DNA from: JBGANR01 sp044222225
GTDB lineage: Bacteria > Actinomycetota > Actinomycetes > Mycobacteriales > Mycobacteriaceae
Assembly: GCA_044222225.1 (NCBI GenBank)
Contig: JBGANR010000012.1
Span: 1 to 64,000 of the forward strand
Length of the DNA: 64,000 bases
Reading direction: 5' to 3'
Part shown: positions 15,870 to 23,867 of the stretch, piece after piece
Numbering within the stretch: the first letter of the stretch is position 1
Layout of the letters: every line of letters begins with the position of its first letter
Notes under the pieces: model-generated
The model's input: the letters and a program-made list of their open reading frames with translations, nothing else
What the model was told of the DNA's origin: nothing
Database searches by the model: none
Made by a program: the position numbers and the translations under genes

Positions 15870-18467
15870 ATGATGCGCTGCTTCGGGACGGCGAGTGTGG
15901 CAGACATCTCCTGTGTGAAAATCGCCGGAATCCTCCCTGAGGGGGACGATAATCCGACGGGAAACGTGCTGTCGGCCATGTTCGAATACGAACGAATGGA
16001 ACGCTTCTGGGGCGTGTCTGCAGTCGATCCGCGCCGATATCTCCGTCCGGTCGGTGATGTCGCGGTGTCCGTCGCGGTGTGGACCGCCGAACCGGATATG
16101 AATAACGATGACTGGGACACCATCGAAGAATCATGCATCTTCCTCGGTGTCGGTCCGTTGCCGGTCACGGTGTGGCAGCCGGGGACGGAGGCGTATACTC
16201 CTGCCGGGCTGAGTGGTCTTGCCATCGAAAATTCGGGGTGGCATTTGCTCCGCGCTGCGATTCGTGGATTCGATCCTGACCGGCCGAACGAAACCGAGTT
16301 CGGTGTGCAGTTGTGGCCGACATCCGAGCCCATGTTCGTCAAGAGGATCAAGCACGAGCCTCGTGCTTCTCTTCGTTTGGGCCGATGCCCCGGGACGGAT
16401 GTCCCGTGGTGTTGGAGCCATATCATCTCGGCGCGCTACCGATCCGGGGACCACTACGTCACCGATAGCGACCTCGGTCACGACACCCGAGTGCTCGATC
16501 GACTTCCGCACATCGACCGGGCATTGAGCTCGCTGGGGCTGAACCTTCCTCCCGAGTTGAAAGCCCTATTTGCCATTCTGTCGATGCGACCGTCTCGTCA
16601 CTGGTCGGATATCGTCCCGATGATGGATCTCCTCGACATCGAGGAGGCGATCGATCAACGAGCGATGATGTTGGACGCATGGCGTCCTCGTGACTGGCCG
16701 CGTCAGGCGGGTGTGACGGCCCACAGCTATATCCCCGAATTTCTTCCGATCGCCGAACGGGACGGCTATCTACTGGTTGTCGACCTACGTCCCGGTCGCC
16801 GGCGGGGGCGAATCGTCGAGTTCGACAAGGTCGATGCGGATGATAGCGAGCATAGCTGGGACTCGGTCAAGGACCTTCTCGACGAGTTGGCGCAGGCGGT
16901 CGAGTATCGCCGCTTGTTTCTCGGCTGGAAGCCGGATTTCGATACCGGACGCTTGGACTGGTCGGCGGCCTCCGGTGGCGTCGAGGTTCATTGCGAGCCC
17001 AGGCATGACGACGATGTGCAAGAGGATGACGGACGGGACTCGGTCGGAGGCGACGGATCCGTTAAGGATGTCGGTTATTACCGCGACGTGCCCGACGTCG
17101 CCCCTGAGGCCGATGACCAGGCATTGGATGCCCGTGCGACGGGAAGGATGCCGCTCCAGCGTCTTGATTGGCCGCCGCTGAACGAGACGCCACTGATCGC
17201 ATGTAGTACAAGTGAGTCGAGTCGTCGTGCGGCGGAAGAGGCCGGAGCGGAAAGTTTTCACGACATATATGGCCCGGGACAGGGGGCGTCGTCGACGGTA
17301 ATTCGCGACGATCAACGAGGATCGAGCCACGTCGGAGACGAGCAGCGTTCGACCGAGGGGCACCAGGCGGTCGGATCGCAGAACCGACTAGTGGAGATCG
17401 ATGGACTGTACCGAGTCGATATCGCCGGCGGGTGGATTCTGTCGGCAAACTACCGTACCGAGATTCTGTCATGGAGTGGACCGGAGCTGGGGAAGTACGG
17501 TGGGGGTGTTCCCGGCACGATCATTCAGCTTGTCGATCCGCGAACAGGTGAGTATCCGTTGGGTGAGGTCACGGTCGGACTGTTCATCGAGGTGTCGGAG
17601 CCCTTCCTCGACAGTGATCGATGGGATATCGTTCAAGAATCTCAGATTCATCTCGACGTGGGTTCCTTGAAGGTATTGCGTACCTGGCACGCCGGCGGTG
17701 AGGAACTCTTGCCGGGACTTTCTGGTCTGAATATCGAATCGCCCGGGTGGCATGTCATGCGAACGTCGGTTCGCGGATTCGATCACAATGTTTTGAATGG
17801 TACCGAGCTGCGGATTCAGCTGTGGCCCGCTGATGACTTTCAGCCCGTCAGGCGCATCAAGTACCGACCGCCGGTCACGGCTGGGTACGGACGTCGTCGA
17901 GAGGATGACATCGGGTGGATCTGGGCGAGAATGTTGGATGCGTTGACATGCGCAGGTGACAGTCGTCACGAATTCGGGCGCATCGACGCGGTCGGTGACA
18001 AGGCGTTGGCACGTGGCCGTCGAAGAGACTTGAGAGTGGGGGGAGTCGTTCCTCCGGAAGATGTCCACGACTTTTTCGCCATCGTCGGTGCCAAGCCGAA
18101 GCGTCATTGGCGCCATCTACTTCCGGGGCTCGACCTTCTCGATTTCGTCGAGTCGTTGGCGGTCAGGTCGGCGATCATGCAGGCAACCGGCAAGAAGTAT
18201 GTCGGCGAGAGGTGGCCGTCGTACGCCTTCCGTCCGGAGTATCTGCCGATCGCAGAACGCGACGGCGATGCCGTCGTGGTCGACCTTCGACCGGGAAAGT
18301 ATCAGGGAAGGATTCTGCAATACGATCACGCGGAGGGAACGTCCCATGCGCGGGCGTGGCCGTCGGTGACGGAATTCATGGATGAGTTGACGACCGCGAT
18401 CGAATACCGGCGCCCCTTTCTCGGCGCTACACCGGACTTTGAACGAGGAGATCTCGAATGGATCTGA
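15870..18467 (+). CDS. Tandemly duplicated immunity-like protein (beta-rich domain + SMI1/KNR4, twice)
   Basis: An 865-residue protein with no signal peptide, so it should be cytoplasmic. It is built of two homologous halves (about 15.90-16.98 kb and 17.40-18.47 kb) joined by a 130-residue acidic, low-complexity linker. Each half has a beta-rich module ending GLAIENSGWHLLRAAIRGF / GLNIESPGWHVMRTSVRGF and then QLWP. A variable middle follows, then a SMI1/KNR4 module (PEFLPIAERDGYLLVVDLRPG / PEYLPIAERDGDAVVVDLRPG). SMI1/KNR4 domains are classic immunity proteins of polymorphic toxins. The first module may be a ComJ (Nin)-like nuclease inhibitor, but this is a weak hypothesis. GGAGG at 15861-15865 supports ATG 15870 or 15873. 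It sits just after the nuclease gene. GC is lower than in flanking genes. Confidence 0.7.
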   Translation: MMRCFGTASVADISCVKIAGILPEGDDNPTGNVLSAMFEYERMERFWGVSAVDPRRYLRPVGDVAVSVAVWTAEPDMNNDDWDTIEESCIFLGVGPLPVTVWQPGTEAYTPAGLSGLAIENSGWHLLRAAIRGFDPDRPNETEFGVQLWPTSEPMFVKRIKHEPRASLRLGRCPGTDVPWCWSHIISARYRSGDHYVTDSDLGHDTRVLDRLPHIDRALSSLGLNLPPELKALFAILSMRPSRHWSDIVPMMDLLDIEEAIDQRAMMLDAWRPRDWPRQAGVTAHSYIPEFLPIAERDGYLLVVDLRPGRRRGRIVEFDKVDADDSEHSWDSVKDLLDELAQAVEYRRLFLGWKPDFDTGRLDWSAASGGVEVHCEPRHDDDVQEDDGRDSVGGDGSVKDVGYYRDVPDVAPEADDQALDARATGRMPLQRLDWPPLNETPLIACSTSESSRRAAEEAGAESFHDIYGPGQGASSTVIRDDQRGSSHVGDEQRSTEGHQAVGSQNRLVEIDGLYRVDIAGGWILSANYRTEILSWSGPELGKYGGGVPGTIIQLVDPRTGEYPLGEVTVGLFIEVSEPFLDSDRWDIVQESQIHLDVGSLKVLRTWHAGGEELLPGLSGLNIESPGWHVMRTSVRGFDHNVLNGTELRIQLWPADDFQPVRRIKYRPPVTAGYGRRREDDIGWIWARMLDALTCAGDSRHEFGRIDAVGDKALARGRRRDLRVGGVVPPEDVHDFFAIVGAKPKRHWRHLLPGLDLLDFVESLAVRSAIMQATGKKYVGERWPSYAFRPEYLPIAERDGDAVVVDLRPGKYQGRILQYDHAEGTSHARAWPSVTEFMDELTTAIEYRRPFLGATPDFERGDLEWI

Positions 18468-18487
18468 AGAAAAGAAGGAGAGACAGC

Positions 18488-19207
18488 ATGCACCGACCGC
18501 GTCGGCGTGTCGCATCTACGGCTGCAGCGGCAGTGGTGGCTGCGTCGATTCTGGGTTCCGGAGTCACGTCCGCCGCGACTCGCATCGGCTGGGTCGGCAC
18601 TACCCCGCCCGGAGCCGCAGGGCAGCTTTATCTGACGACCTCCACCATCGACAACGATCCTCTCGAGGCCTCTTCCCGGATCTATACGACCTTCGGCAAC
18701 CAGGTTGCCAGCGGATACATGGGTGTTCAGGCCCGGTTGTACAAGTCTGGTGTGTTGTGTGAGATCACTGACTATCGGTACAACAGCGCACCCGCGAATC
18801 AGGTGACGAACAACACCTGGGGCGATTGCGGGCCCGGCTCGTACAACAGCCATGGGTACGTCAAGTATTGGACCGGAACCGACTATGGCGACTTCATCAC
18901 CTTCGGATCGCCCGCTCTCACGTATCCGGCGAGTGTCTACTCGGCCACGCCGGCTCCCGCGCGCGGCACGAATCAGCGTGGCCAGACTTATGGATCGGCG
19001 GAAGGTGCCCGTTCCGATGCTGACGCGCCCGACCTCGTCGCCGCGATCGGAGACGGGCGCGAGGTGGGCTACGTCAAGAAGGAAGACTTGGCGGGAGCGA
19101 TGCCGCACACTCCGGCGAAGGCTGCGGTGCATCGTGGAGCCAAGCGGTCCGTCGCGCTCTACAAGCAAGACGGCGTCACCAAGATCGGGACGTTCACGAT
19201 CAACTGA
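18488..19207 (+). CDS. Small exported protein of the nuclease island
   Basis: A 239-residue protein with a signal peptide: basic HRPRRR, a hydrophobic STAAAAVVAASILGSG, and a cut near TSAATR. The mature part is rich in Gly, Tyr, Asn and Ser with two Cys (GVLCEI, WGDCGPG), suggesting one disulfide in a beta fold. The C-terminal third (GQTYGSAEGA, PDLVAAIGDGREVGYVKKEDL, VALYKQDGVTKIGTFTIN) follows a pattern found in many uncharacterised secreted actinobacterial proteins. ATG 18488 has AAGGAG 7 nt upstream; the earlier in-frame ATG at 18458 lacks one. It lies 20 nt after the immunity-like gene, probably in the same transcript. Function unknown. Confidence 0.7.
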   Translation: MHRPRRRVASTAAAAVVAASILGSGVTSAATRIGWVGTTPPGAAGQLYLTTSTIDNDPLEASSRIYTTFGNQVASGYMGVQARLYKSGVLCEITDYRYNSAPANQVTNNTWGDCGPGSYNSHGYVKYWTGTDYGDFITFGSPALTYPASVYSATPAPARGTNQRGQTYGSAEGARSDADAPDLVAAIGDGREVGYVKKEDLAGAMPHTPAKAAVHRGAKRSVALYKQDGVTKIGTFTIN

Positions 19208-19255
19208 GCGTCGGCGGGTCGCCGGCGACCCATCGGCGGCATAGGACGGGACGCG

Positions 19256-19549
19256 ATGGAATTCAGCAGTTCTGACGACCGTACGGGCGCCGAGGAAGCG
19301 AGACGCCTCGTTCTCGAAGCTCTCACGTGGGCCACCAAGCACCCGTATGACGTCTTGAGGTTCGCTCTGGAATCAAGAGATGACAATGAGTTCGCGGCGA
19401 AGATCTCTGAAGCGTCCGGCGTCGAGCCCGTTCATGCCGCGAGTGTCTGTGCGATGCAATTGCGTCGCTTCACGGCTGTCGAACGGACTCGGATCGATCA
19501 AGCACTCGCCGATGTCCGTGTTGAGGGTGCTGACGGATCGGCTGGGTGA
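19256..19549 (+). CDS. 97-residue protein resembling the GyrA coiled-coil tail
   Basis: A short protein whose central and C-terminal part follows the tail of the GyrA/ParC breakage-reunion domain. ALESRDDNEFAAKISEASGVEPVHAASVCAM, split over the helix turn, and QLRRFTAVERTRIDQALADV echo the gyrase pattern of S-R-D, then Q-A-x-A-I-L, then the MRLQRLTGLEREKI class helix. It has no catalytic Tyr and no DNA-gate domain, so it cannot be a topoisomerase itself. It could bind gyrase or be a domesticated fragment. It ends the low-GC island and converges with the MFS gene 13 nt later. The similarity is my reading; the role is unknown. Confidence 0.6.
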   Translation: MEFSSSDDRTGAEEARRLVLEALTWATKHPYDVLRFALESRDDNEFAAKISEASGVEPVHAASVCAMQLRRFTAVERTRIDQALADVRVEGADGSAG

Positions 19550-19562
19550 GGTCCCGATCCCC

Positions 19563-20732
19563 TCAATATCGTTCCGGCAGCCGGAACGCCAGCGCCGTCG
19601 CCATCGCCAAGACCGCCGCTGCAACAAGGAACGCGACCCGATAACCGTCGCCGATGACCGGGATGACGGCCAGCGGGCCGATAATCTGTCCGACGCCGTA
19701 GACCGAGGTCAGGACGGCCGCCGCGCGCGGCATGCCGTAGGTGGTGCCGAGACGCATCGTGAGGGCCACGATGCCGAGGAACGTCGATCCGAACGCGATG
19801 CCGCCGGCGAACGACAGCCACGGGGCCGAGCCCGCAGCGGGCAGGACCGTGCCGGCGGTCTGGACGGTGAGGCACGTCAGCAGCGCTCGCCGGGTGCCGA
19901 CGCGGTCGGCGAGCTTGCCCCACAGCACGGTCGCGGGCACGGCGGCGAGCCCGGTGCCCACCCACACGAGCGCCGGCAGCGGCGACAGCGGGTCACCGCG
20001 GACGCCGGCGACGATGAACGTGCCGACGATGATGTAGCCGAGCCCTTCGAGGAAGTACACCGCGAGCAGCGTCCGCGGCCCGCGGGTGGTCGCCGGGACG
20101 ACCGTCCCGGGACTCCCGTCGGTCGTCGCGGCGGCGACGACGGGCGTCGCGGCCACACGCGCGGAGACGCCGAGCGGCCAGGCCACCGCGGCCAGCACGA
20201 GCGAGCCGGCCGCGGCGGCGAACCAGAAGCCCCGCCAGTCGAGCAGCGTCACACCCGCCACGACGAGCAGACCGGACGCCGCGATGCCGGCGCCGACTCC
20301 GGCCAGCCCGAGACCGATGCGTCCGCCGTCGGAGACCGACCGTGTGACGGCCACCGTCGCCGCGATGAAGACGACCGCCGACAGGAAGCCGGCGACGAAC
20401 CGCAGCGCGGCCCACGTGATGTCGTCGTCGGTCAGCGCCATGCCGGCCTCGGAGGCGGCCAGTCCCAGCAGCGCCGACCGCAGGAACACGCGTGCCGCGA
20501 GCCGAGGCCACACGGCCATCGCGACGGCGCCGACGAGGTAGCCGACGTAGTTGACTGCGGCGATCACGGCGCCGGAGCCGGGCGAGAGGCCGGCCTGGGC
20601 CGTCATGATCGGCAGCAGCGGTGTGTAGACGAAGCGGCCGACGCCCATCGCGGCCGCGAGCGCCGCCGCACAGCGGACGACGGCGATGGTTCCGGAGGGA
20701 CGTGACGCGTTTTCGAGGAGAGGGTCGGCCAC
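19563..20732 (-). CDS. MFS transporter of the YbfB/YjiJ type
   Basis: A 389-residue membrane protein with about twelve hydrophobic segments. The family entry motif AAMGVGRFVYTPLLPIM and the segment AAVNYVGYLVGA in TM1-2 are typical of YbfB/YjiJ MFS proteins. The second half opens with FLEGLGYIIVGTFIV and has a loop motif KLADRVGTRRAL. GTG 20732 is preferred because a TAGCCT box lies 8 nt upstream, giving a leaderless message, and the residues before it do not look coding. The substrate is unknown; family members are mostly uncharacterised exporters. Confidence 0.8.
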   Translation of the reverse strand: MADPLLENASRPSGTIAVVRCAAALAAAMGVGRFVYTPLLPIMTAQAGLSPGSGAVIAAVNYVGYLVGAVAMAVWPRLAARVFLRSALLGLAASEAGMALTDDDITWAALRFVAGFLSAVVFIAATVAVTRSVSDGGRIGLGLAGVGAGIAASGLLVVAGVTLLDWRGFWFAAAAGSLVLAAVAWPLGVSARVAATPVVAAATTDGSPGTVVPATTRGPRTLLAVYFLEGLGYIIVGTFIVAGVRGDPLSPLPALVWVGTGLAAVPATVLWGKLADRVGTRRALLTCLTVQTAGTVLPAAGSAPWLSFAGGIAFGSTFLGIVALTMRLGTTYGMPRAAAVLTSVYGVGQIIGPLAVIPVIGDGYRVAFLVAAAVLAMATALAFRLPERY

Positions 20733-20912
20733 GTGGGCCCAGGCTACGCACCGGGTGCCGGGCGTCAGGCGGCTGGGTTTCATACGTCCGTCGAGTGTGA
20801 GCGGGAACACGGAATCTGTTGCGCCAGAAGGGAATCCATCAGCCGGTCGGCCCGTTGTACCAGATGGTTAACAACCGCAGATGATTTTCTCACTAGGAAA
20901 GGTCGAAGAACC

Positions 20913-21053
20913 ATGACTGCAAGCGCCGCCGATTTCAACGCCGCCTCGACCGGTGACGAGCCGACGCGTGGCCTCGCCGAGCGCGCCTCGGACCTGATCG
21001 AATTCGTTACCTACAGCGAGGTTCGGGAGCAGTACCCGACCGACTGGAGCTGA
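20913..21053 (+). CDS. 46-residue orphan peptide
   Basis: A short ORF with a good ribosome site (AGGAAAGG at 20895-20902) before ATG 20913, and followed 40 nt after its stop by a strong intrinsic terminator. The peptide is acidic with no Cys and no membrane segment. It starts MTASAADFNAAS and ends FVTYSEVREQYPTDWS, with a predicted helix in the middle (RGLAERASDLIEFV). It stands alone between an MFS exporter on the other strand and a DNA repair gene. I do not recognise a family. A small regulator, a complex subunit or a peptide precursor are all possible. Confidence 0.55.
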   Translation: MTASAADFNAASTGDEPTRGLAERASDLIEFVTYSEVREQYPTDWS

Positions 21054-21093
21054 CCGCCGGGACGCCGCAGCGGCGACGTCCTACCGGCCTGAC

Positions 21094-21127
21094 AACGCCC
21101 GGCGCCACTTCGGTGGCGCCGGGCGTT
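21094..21127 (+). terminator. Intrinsic terminator after the 46-residue ORF
   Basis: A perfect 15-bp GC-rich stem (AACGCCCGGCGCCAC / GTGGCGCCGGGCGTT) is closed by a TTCG tetraloop at 21109-21112. It is followed by TTTT. It can serve the small ORF on the plus strand and, being symmetrical, the convergent HhH-GPD gene. Confidence 0.85.
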
Positions 21128-21156
21128 TTGTCTAGGGATCGCCATCGAGGACGTGC

Positions 21157-21720
21157 TCACTTCGCCGCGGCGGCCTTCTTCGCCTTCTTGAAGTCGCGGA
21201 CCTTCTGCAGCGAATCGCCGTCGACCACGTCCGCCACCGAGCGATAGCCCTCCAGTGCGTAGTCGCCGGCGGCCTTCTCCCAGCCCTCGGGGCGGACGCC
21301 GAGCTGCTTGGCCACCAGCGCGGCGAAGATCTTGGCCTTTTGATCCCCGAAGCCCGGCAGTGCGCGGATGCGCTTGACGAGGTCGGCGCCGGACGTCGCC
21401 TCCAGCCAGAGCCGTTCGGTCCGGCCGTCGTATTCGGTGACGATGAGCGCCGCGAGCTCCTGCATGCGCCGGGCCATCGAGCGGCCGTAGCGATGGACGG
21501 CGGGCGGGGTGGCGCAGAGGTTCTCGAATGCCTCGGGATCGGCGGCGGCGATCGCGGCGGGCTCCATGCTGCCGAATCGGTCGAGCACCTTCTGCGGCCC
21601 CGCGAACGCTCGCTCCATCGGGAACTGCTGGTCGAGCATCATCCCGACCAGAAGCGCGAACGAATCGGTGGACAGGAGCTCGTCGGCGGCGTCGTCGCCG
21701 GTGATGTGCAGAGCGGCCAT
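21157..21720 (-). CDS. HhH-GPD-type base-excision DNA repair protein
   Basis: A 187-residue single-domain protein of the HhH-GPD superfamily (helix-hairpin-helix DNA glycosylases). Helical segments LLVGMMLDQQFPMERAFAGP and LEATSGADLVKRIRALPGFGDQKAKIF are present, the latter being the hairpin with the L-P-G-x-G turn. The expected catalytic Asp region is in AAGDYALEGYRSVADV and the tail is Lys/Ala-rich. It lacks an iron-sulfur cluster. ATG 21720 lies 7 nt after a CAGACT box and has no ribosome site, suggesting a leaderless message. The specific lesion recognised is not known for this subgroup. Confidence 0.75.
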   Translation of the reverse strand: MAALHITGDDAADELLSTDSFALLVGMMLDQQFPMERAFAGPQKVLDRFGSMEPAAIAAADPEAFENLCATPPAVHRYGRSMARRMQELAALIVTEYDGRTERLWLEATSGADLVKRIRALPGFGDQKAKIFAALVAKQLGVRPEGWEKAAGDYALEGYRSVADVVDGDSLQKVRDFKKAKKAAAAK

Positions 21721-21794
21721 GGGGATCAGTCTGGCAGACGACGCGGGCGGCGACCGAGATTGTCGCCGCCCGCGTCGTGGGTGGAGACTGTCCG

Positions 21795-22667
21795 TCAGAC
21801 CTCGGTGACGGCGAGCATCGGGAAGAAGAAGCAGGAGTTCGCGCCGTTCTTCACGGTGCCGAAGGTCGCGGAGAGCACGGTGCCCTCGCCGGTCTTCACC
21901 GGGGCGAGCCGGGTGCCGGGGACGGTGACGGAATTGACGACGGCCTTGATCGCCTTCTCGGCGAGGGTGCGACCGATTCCGGCGGGCACGCCCTTGAGCA
22001 TCGTGTCCGTCAGCGTGGTGGCGGCGTCCTTCATGGTGACGAAGCCGCCCTGGAAGGTCTTGATGTTGAACCACGCGACCTGCACAGCGCCGCCGTTGTC
22101 CTTGTCGATACCGACCGGCACGAAGCCGAAGAGAACCTCGCCGGCGTTGACGGCGTCCTTGGTCACGCCCGGGATCTTGAGGCTCGGCAGCTTGTTGCTC
22201 GGCCACGGCCCGGGCACGGCGCCGGCGACACCGGGAACCACGCCGAGCGGGTTGTCGGCCGTCGGTGCCGTGCAGTTCAGCGCGAACGACGGGTTGAGCG
22301 CGGGCTGGATGCCGAGCTTGACGAGGGAGTCGTTCGCCTCCTTGAGGAGGGCCGCGTAGTCGGCCGGGCTCGGATCGGCGGCGGGGACCGGGTCCGCCGC
22401 GGCGATCGGCACGGGAGCCGAGAGCTCGTTGCGGGGCACGCCCTTGAACAGCGCGAGCGCGGCCTTGATCGCCTCACCGATCTCGGGACCGTGGCGGGTC
22501 GAGAGGGTGGCGATCGCGGCGCGGAGCTGGGCGTCGGGCGCGGCGGGGACGACCTCGACGGGGGTCGTCTCCACGACCGGGTCGGCGACGGCGATACCCG
22601 GCGTGGCCATGGCGACGCCGACGCCGAGGACGAGAGCGCCGACTGCGGCGCGGAAGCGGACGGTCAT
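21795..22667 (-). CDS. Exported protein, paralog of the 22810 gene
   Basis: A 290-residue protein with a signal peptide (RFRAAVGALVLGVGVAMAT, cut after GIAVA-DP). The N-terminal third of the mature chain is Pro/Ala/Val-rich. The C-terminal half is a beta-type domain with AVQVAWFNIKTFQGGFVTMK, PVKTGEGTVLSATFG and two Cys that may pair. GGAGG is 7 nt before ATG 22667. The C-terminal domain has the same pattern as the next gene (WxNxxT, then K-T-G-x-G), so the two are ancient duplicates. Such proteins are common in Mycobacteriales envelopes; no function is assigned. Confidence 0.7.
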   Translation of the reverse strand: MTVRFRAAVGALVLGVGVAMATPGIAVADPVVETTPVEVVPAAPDAQLRAAIATLSTRHGPEIGEAIKAALALFKGVPRNELSAPVPIAAADPVPAADPSPADYAALLKEANDSLVKLGIQPALNPSFALNCTAPTADNPLGVVPGVAGAVPGPWPSNKLPSLKIPGVTKDAVNAGEVLFGFVPVGIDKDNGGAVQVAWFNIKTFQGGFVTMKDAATTLTDTMLKGVPAGIGRTLAEKAIKAVVNSVTVPGTRLAPVKTGEGTVLSATFGTVKNGANSCFFFPMLAVTEV

Positions 22668-22809
22668 CGGGATCCTCCGTGGGGTCCAGTGGTACTGACG
22701 AACCTGGTACAGCTGATGCTGGAGTGATTCGTGTGACAACTGGGGAATCTATCGCCTCGCCGCCCGCGGCACAAGCCCCCCCCGCCTCTCAAGCTGGATC
22801 GGGTGGGAG

Positions 22810-23592
22810 TCAGATGTACGAGAGCCCCACCGTCGGGACGATCGTGCAACTCACGGTCTTGCCCTGTGTCTTCGTGGTGACGTCACCGAAGATCGTCGCG
22901 ACGACGCGGCCCTTGCCCGTCTTCGCGATGCCGGTGAACGTGCCCGGTCCCTTGTCGGCGTTGATCTTCGGGTTCGGCTGCAGCGTGAAGGTCCCGCTCT
23001 TGCCGGTGTCGATGTTGATCCACGACACGGACAACGGATTTCGCTTGTTGACCAGCGCCGGTCCGGCGCCGAGGCTCGTGTAGACGAAGCCCGCCTCGCC
23101 CTTCTTCGGGCCGGGCGCGGGCGCCTGCTGCGGCCCGGCGGTGACGAGCGCCGCGCCGACCGAGGAGCCGCCGGGGATGCAGCCGTTGCCGACCGTCGGA
23201 TAGAGGAACTGCTGGATGACGGGGGCGCCGGGGCCGTGTGGGATCTCCGGGCCGCCGCCACCGGACTTCGGTGACTTGAGGAAGTCGATGACCGTCTGCC
23301 AGATCGCGCGCAGGTTCGGCGGGAAGCCGTTGGCGGAGGCGAGCGTCTTGGCCGTGTCCAGCAGATCGGTGTTGACGACGCCGGGCGACGTGGGCGTGGA
23401 GACCGCACCGACGATCGCGGGGACGAAAGAGCCGAAGGACTCCAGGGTGCGCTGGTCGACCTTGCCGATGTCGCGCGGCAGCAGGCCGGCGTCGTCGGCG
23501 TTGGCGGTGGGCGCCGCGAGCGTGGCGGAGAGGGCGACGCCGAGGCCCGCCGTGCCGATCGCGAGGCGCCGCCCGAATGACTGTCGTGCCAT
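22810..23592 (-). CDS. Exported protein, paralog of the 21795 gene
   Basis: A 260-residue secreted protein with a signal peptide (RQSFGRRLAIGTAGLGVALS, then PTANADD). The mature part has a helical start (IGKVDQRTLESFGSF), a Gly/Pro stretch (SPKSGGGGPEIPHGPGAP) and a C-terminal beta domain: NPLSVSWINIDTGKSGTFTL, AKTGKGRVVATIFGDV and a terminal VSCTIVPTVGLSYI. Two Cys (GNGCIPGG, VSCTI) match the Cys placement in the neighbour. The 142-nt gap to the neighbouring gene holds no obvious hairpin, so co-transcription is possible. Role unknown, probably at the cell envelope. Confidence 0.7.
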   Translation of the reverse strand: MARQSFGRRLAIGTAGLGVALSATLAAPTANADDAGLLPRDIGKVDQRTLESFGSFVPAIVGAVSTPTSPGVVNTDLLDTAKTLASANGFPPNLRAIWQTVIDFLKSPKSGGGGPEIPHGPGAPVIQQFLYPTVGNGCIPGGSSVGAALVTAGPQQAPAPGPKKGEAGFVYTSLGAGPALVNKRNPLSVSWINIDTGKSGTFTLQPNPKINADKGPGTFTGIAKTGKGRVVATIFGDVTTKTQGKTVSCTIVPTVGLSYI

Positions 23593-23867
23593 GGCTTCGC
23601 TGCGGTCCTTCCGTGTGACGATGCGATCGCGCCGACGATCGTCGGCGCGTACTCGCGGGGGTCTGCCGGGCATTCTGTCAGGTCGGAGGGTGCGAGGTCG
23701 AGCCGTCGATGATCCCGAGACCCGAATCCCGTCCGCGACGAGACCGTCGATCACGTTACTGCTGTGACGCACGTTACGTATGTTGTTTCGCTGATCGTCC
23801 CTGCGCAACGGGTATCGCGGGCTGGTTAGATGAGTCCGGCGGTCGAGGCGAGTGCGAGGAGAAGCAG

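Noticed and set aside
14678..16426. Minus-strand frame of 582 codons across the nuclease/immunity genes.
   Set aside because: No recognisable domain, basic low-quality composition, and the plus strand carries clear NucA/NucB and immunity motifs.
13900..19560. Prophage or transposon as the source of the low-GC island.
   Set aside because: No integrase, transposase, terminal repeats or tRNA target was found; transfer is supported only by composition and gene content.
20913..21053. RiPP precursor interpretation of the 46-residue peptide.
   Set aside because: No neighbouring maturation enzyme (radical SAM, cyclase, lanthipeptide synthetase or ATP-grasp) and no Cys, Gly-rich or repeated core.
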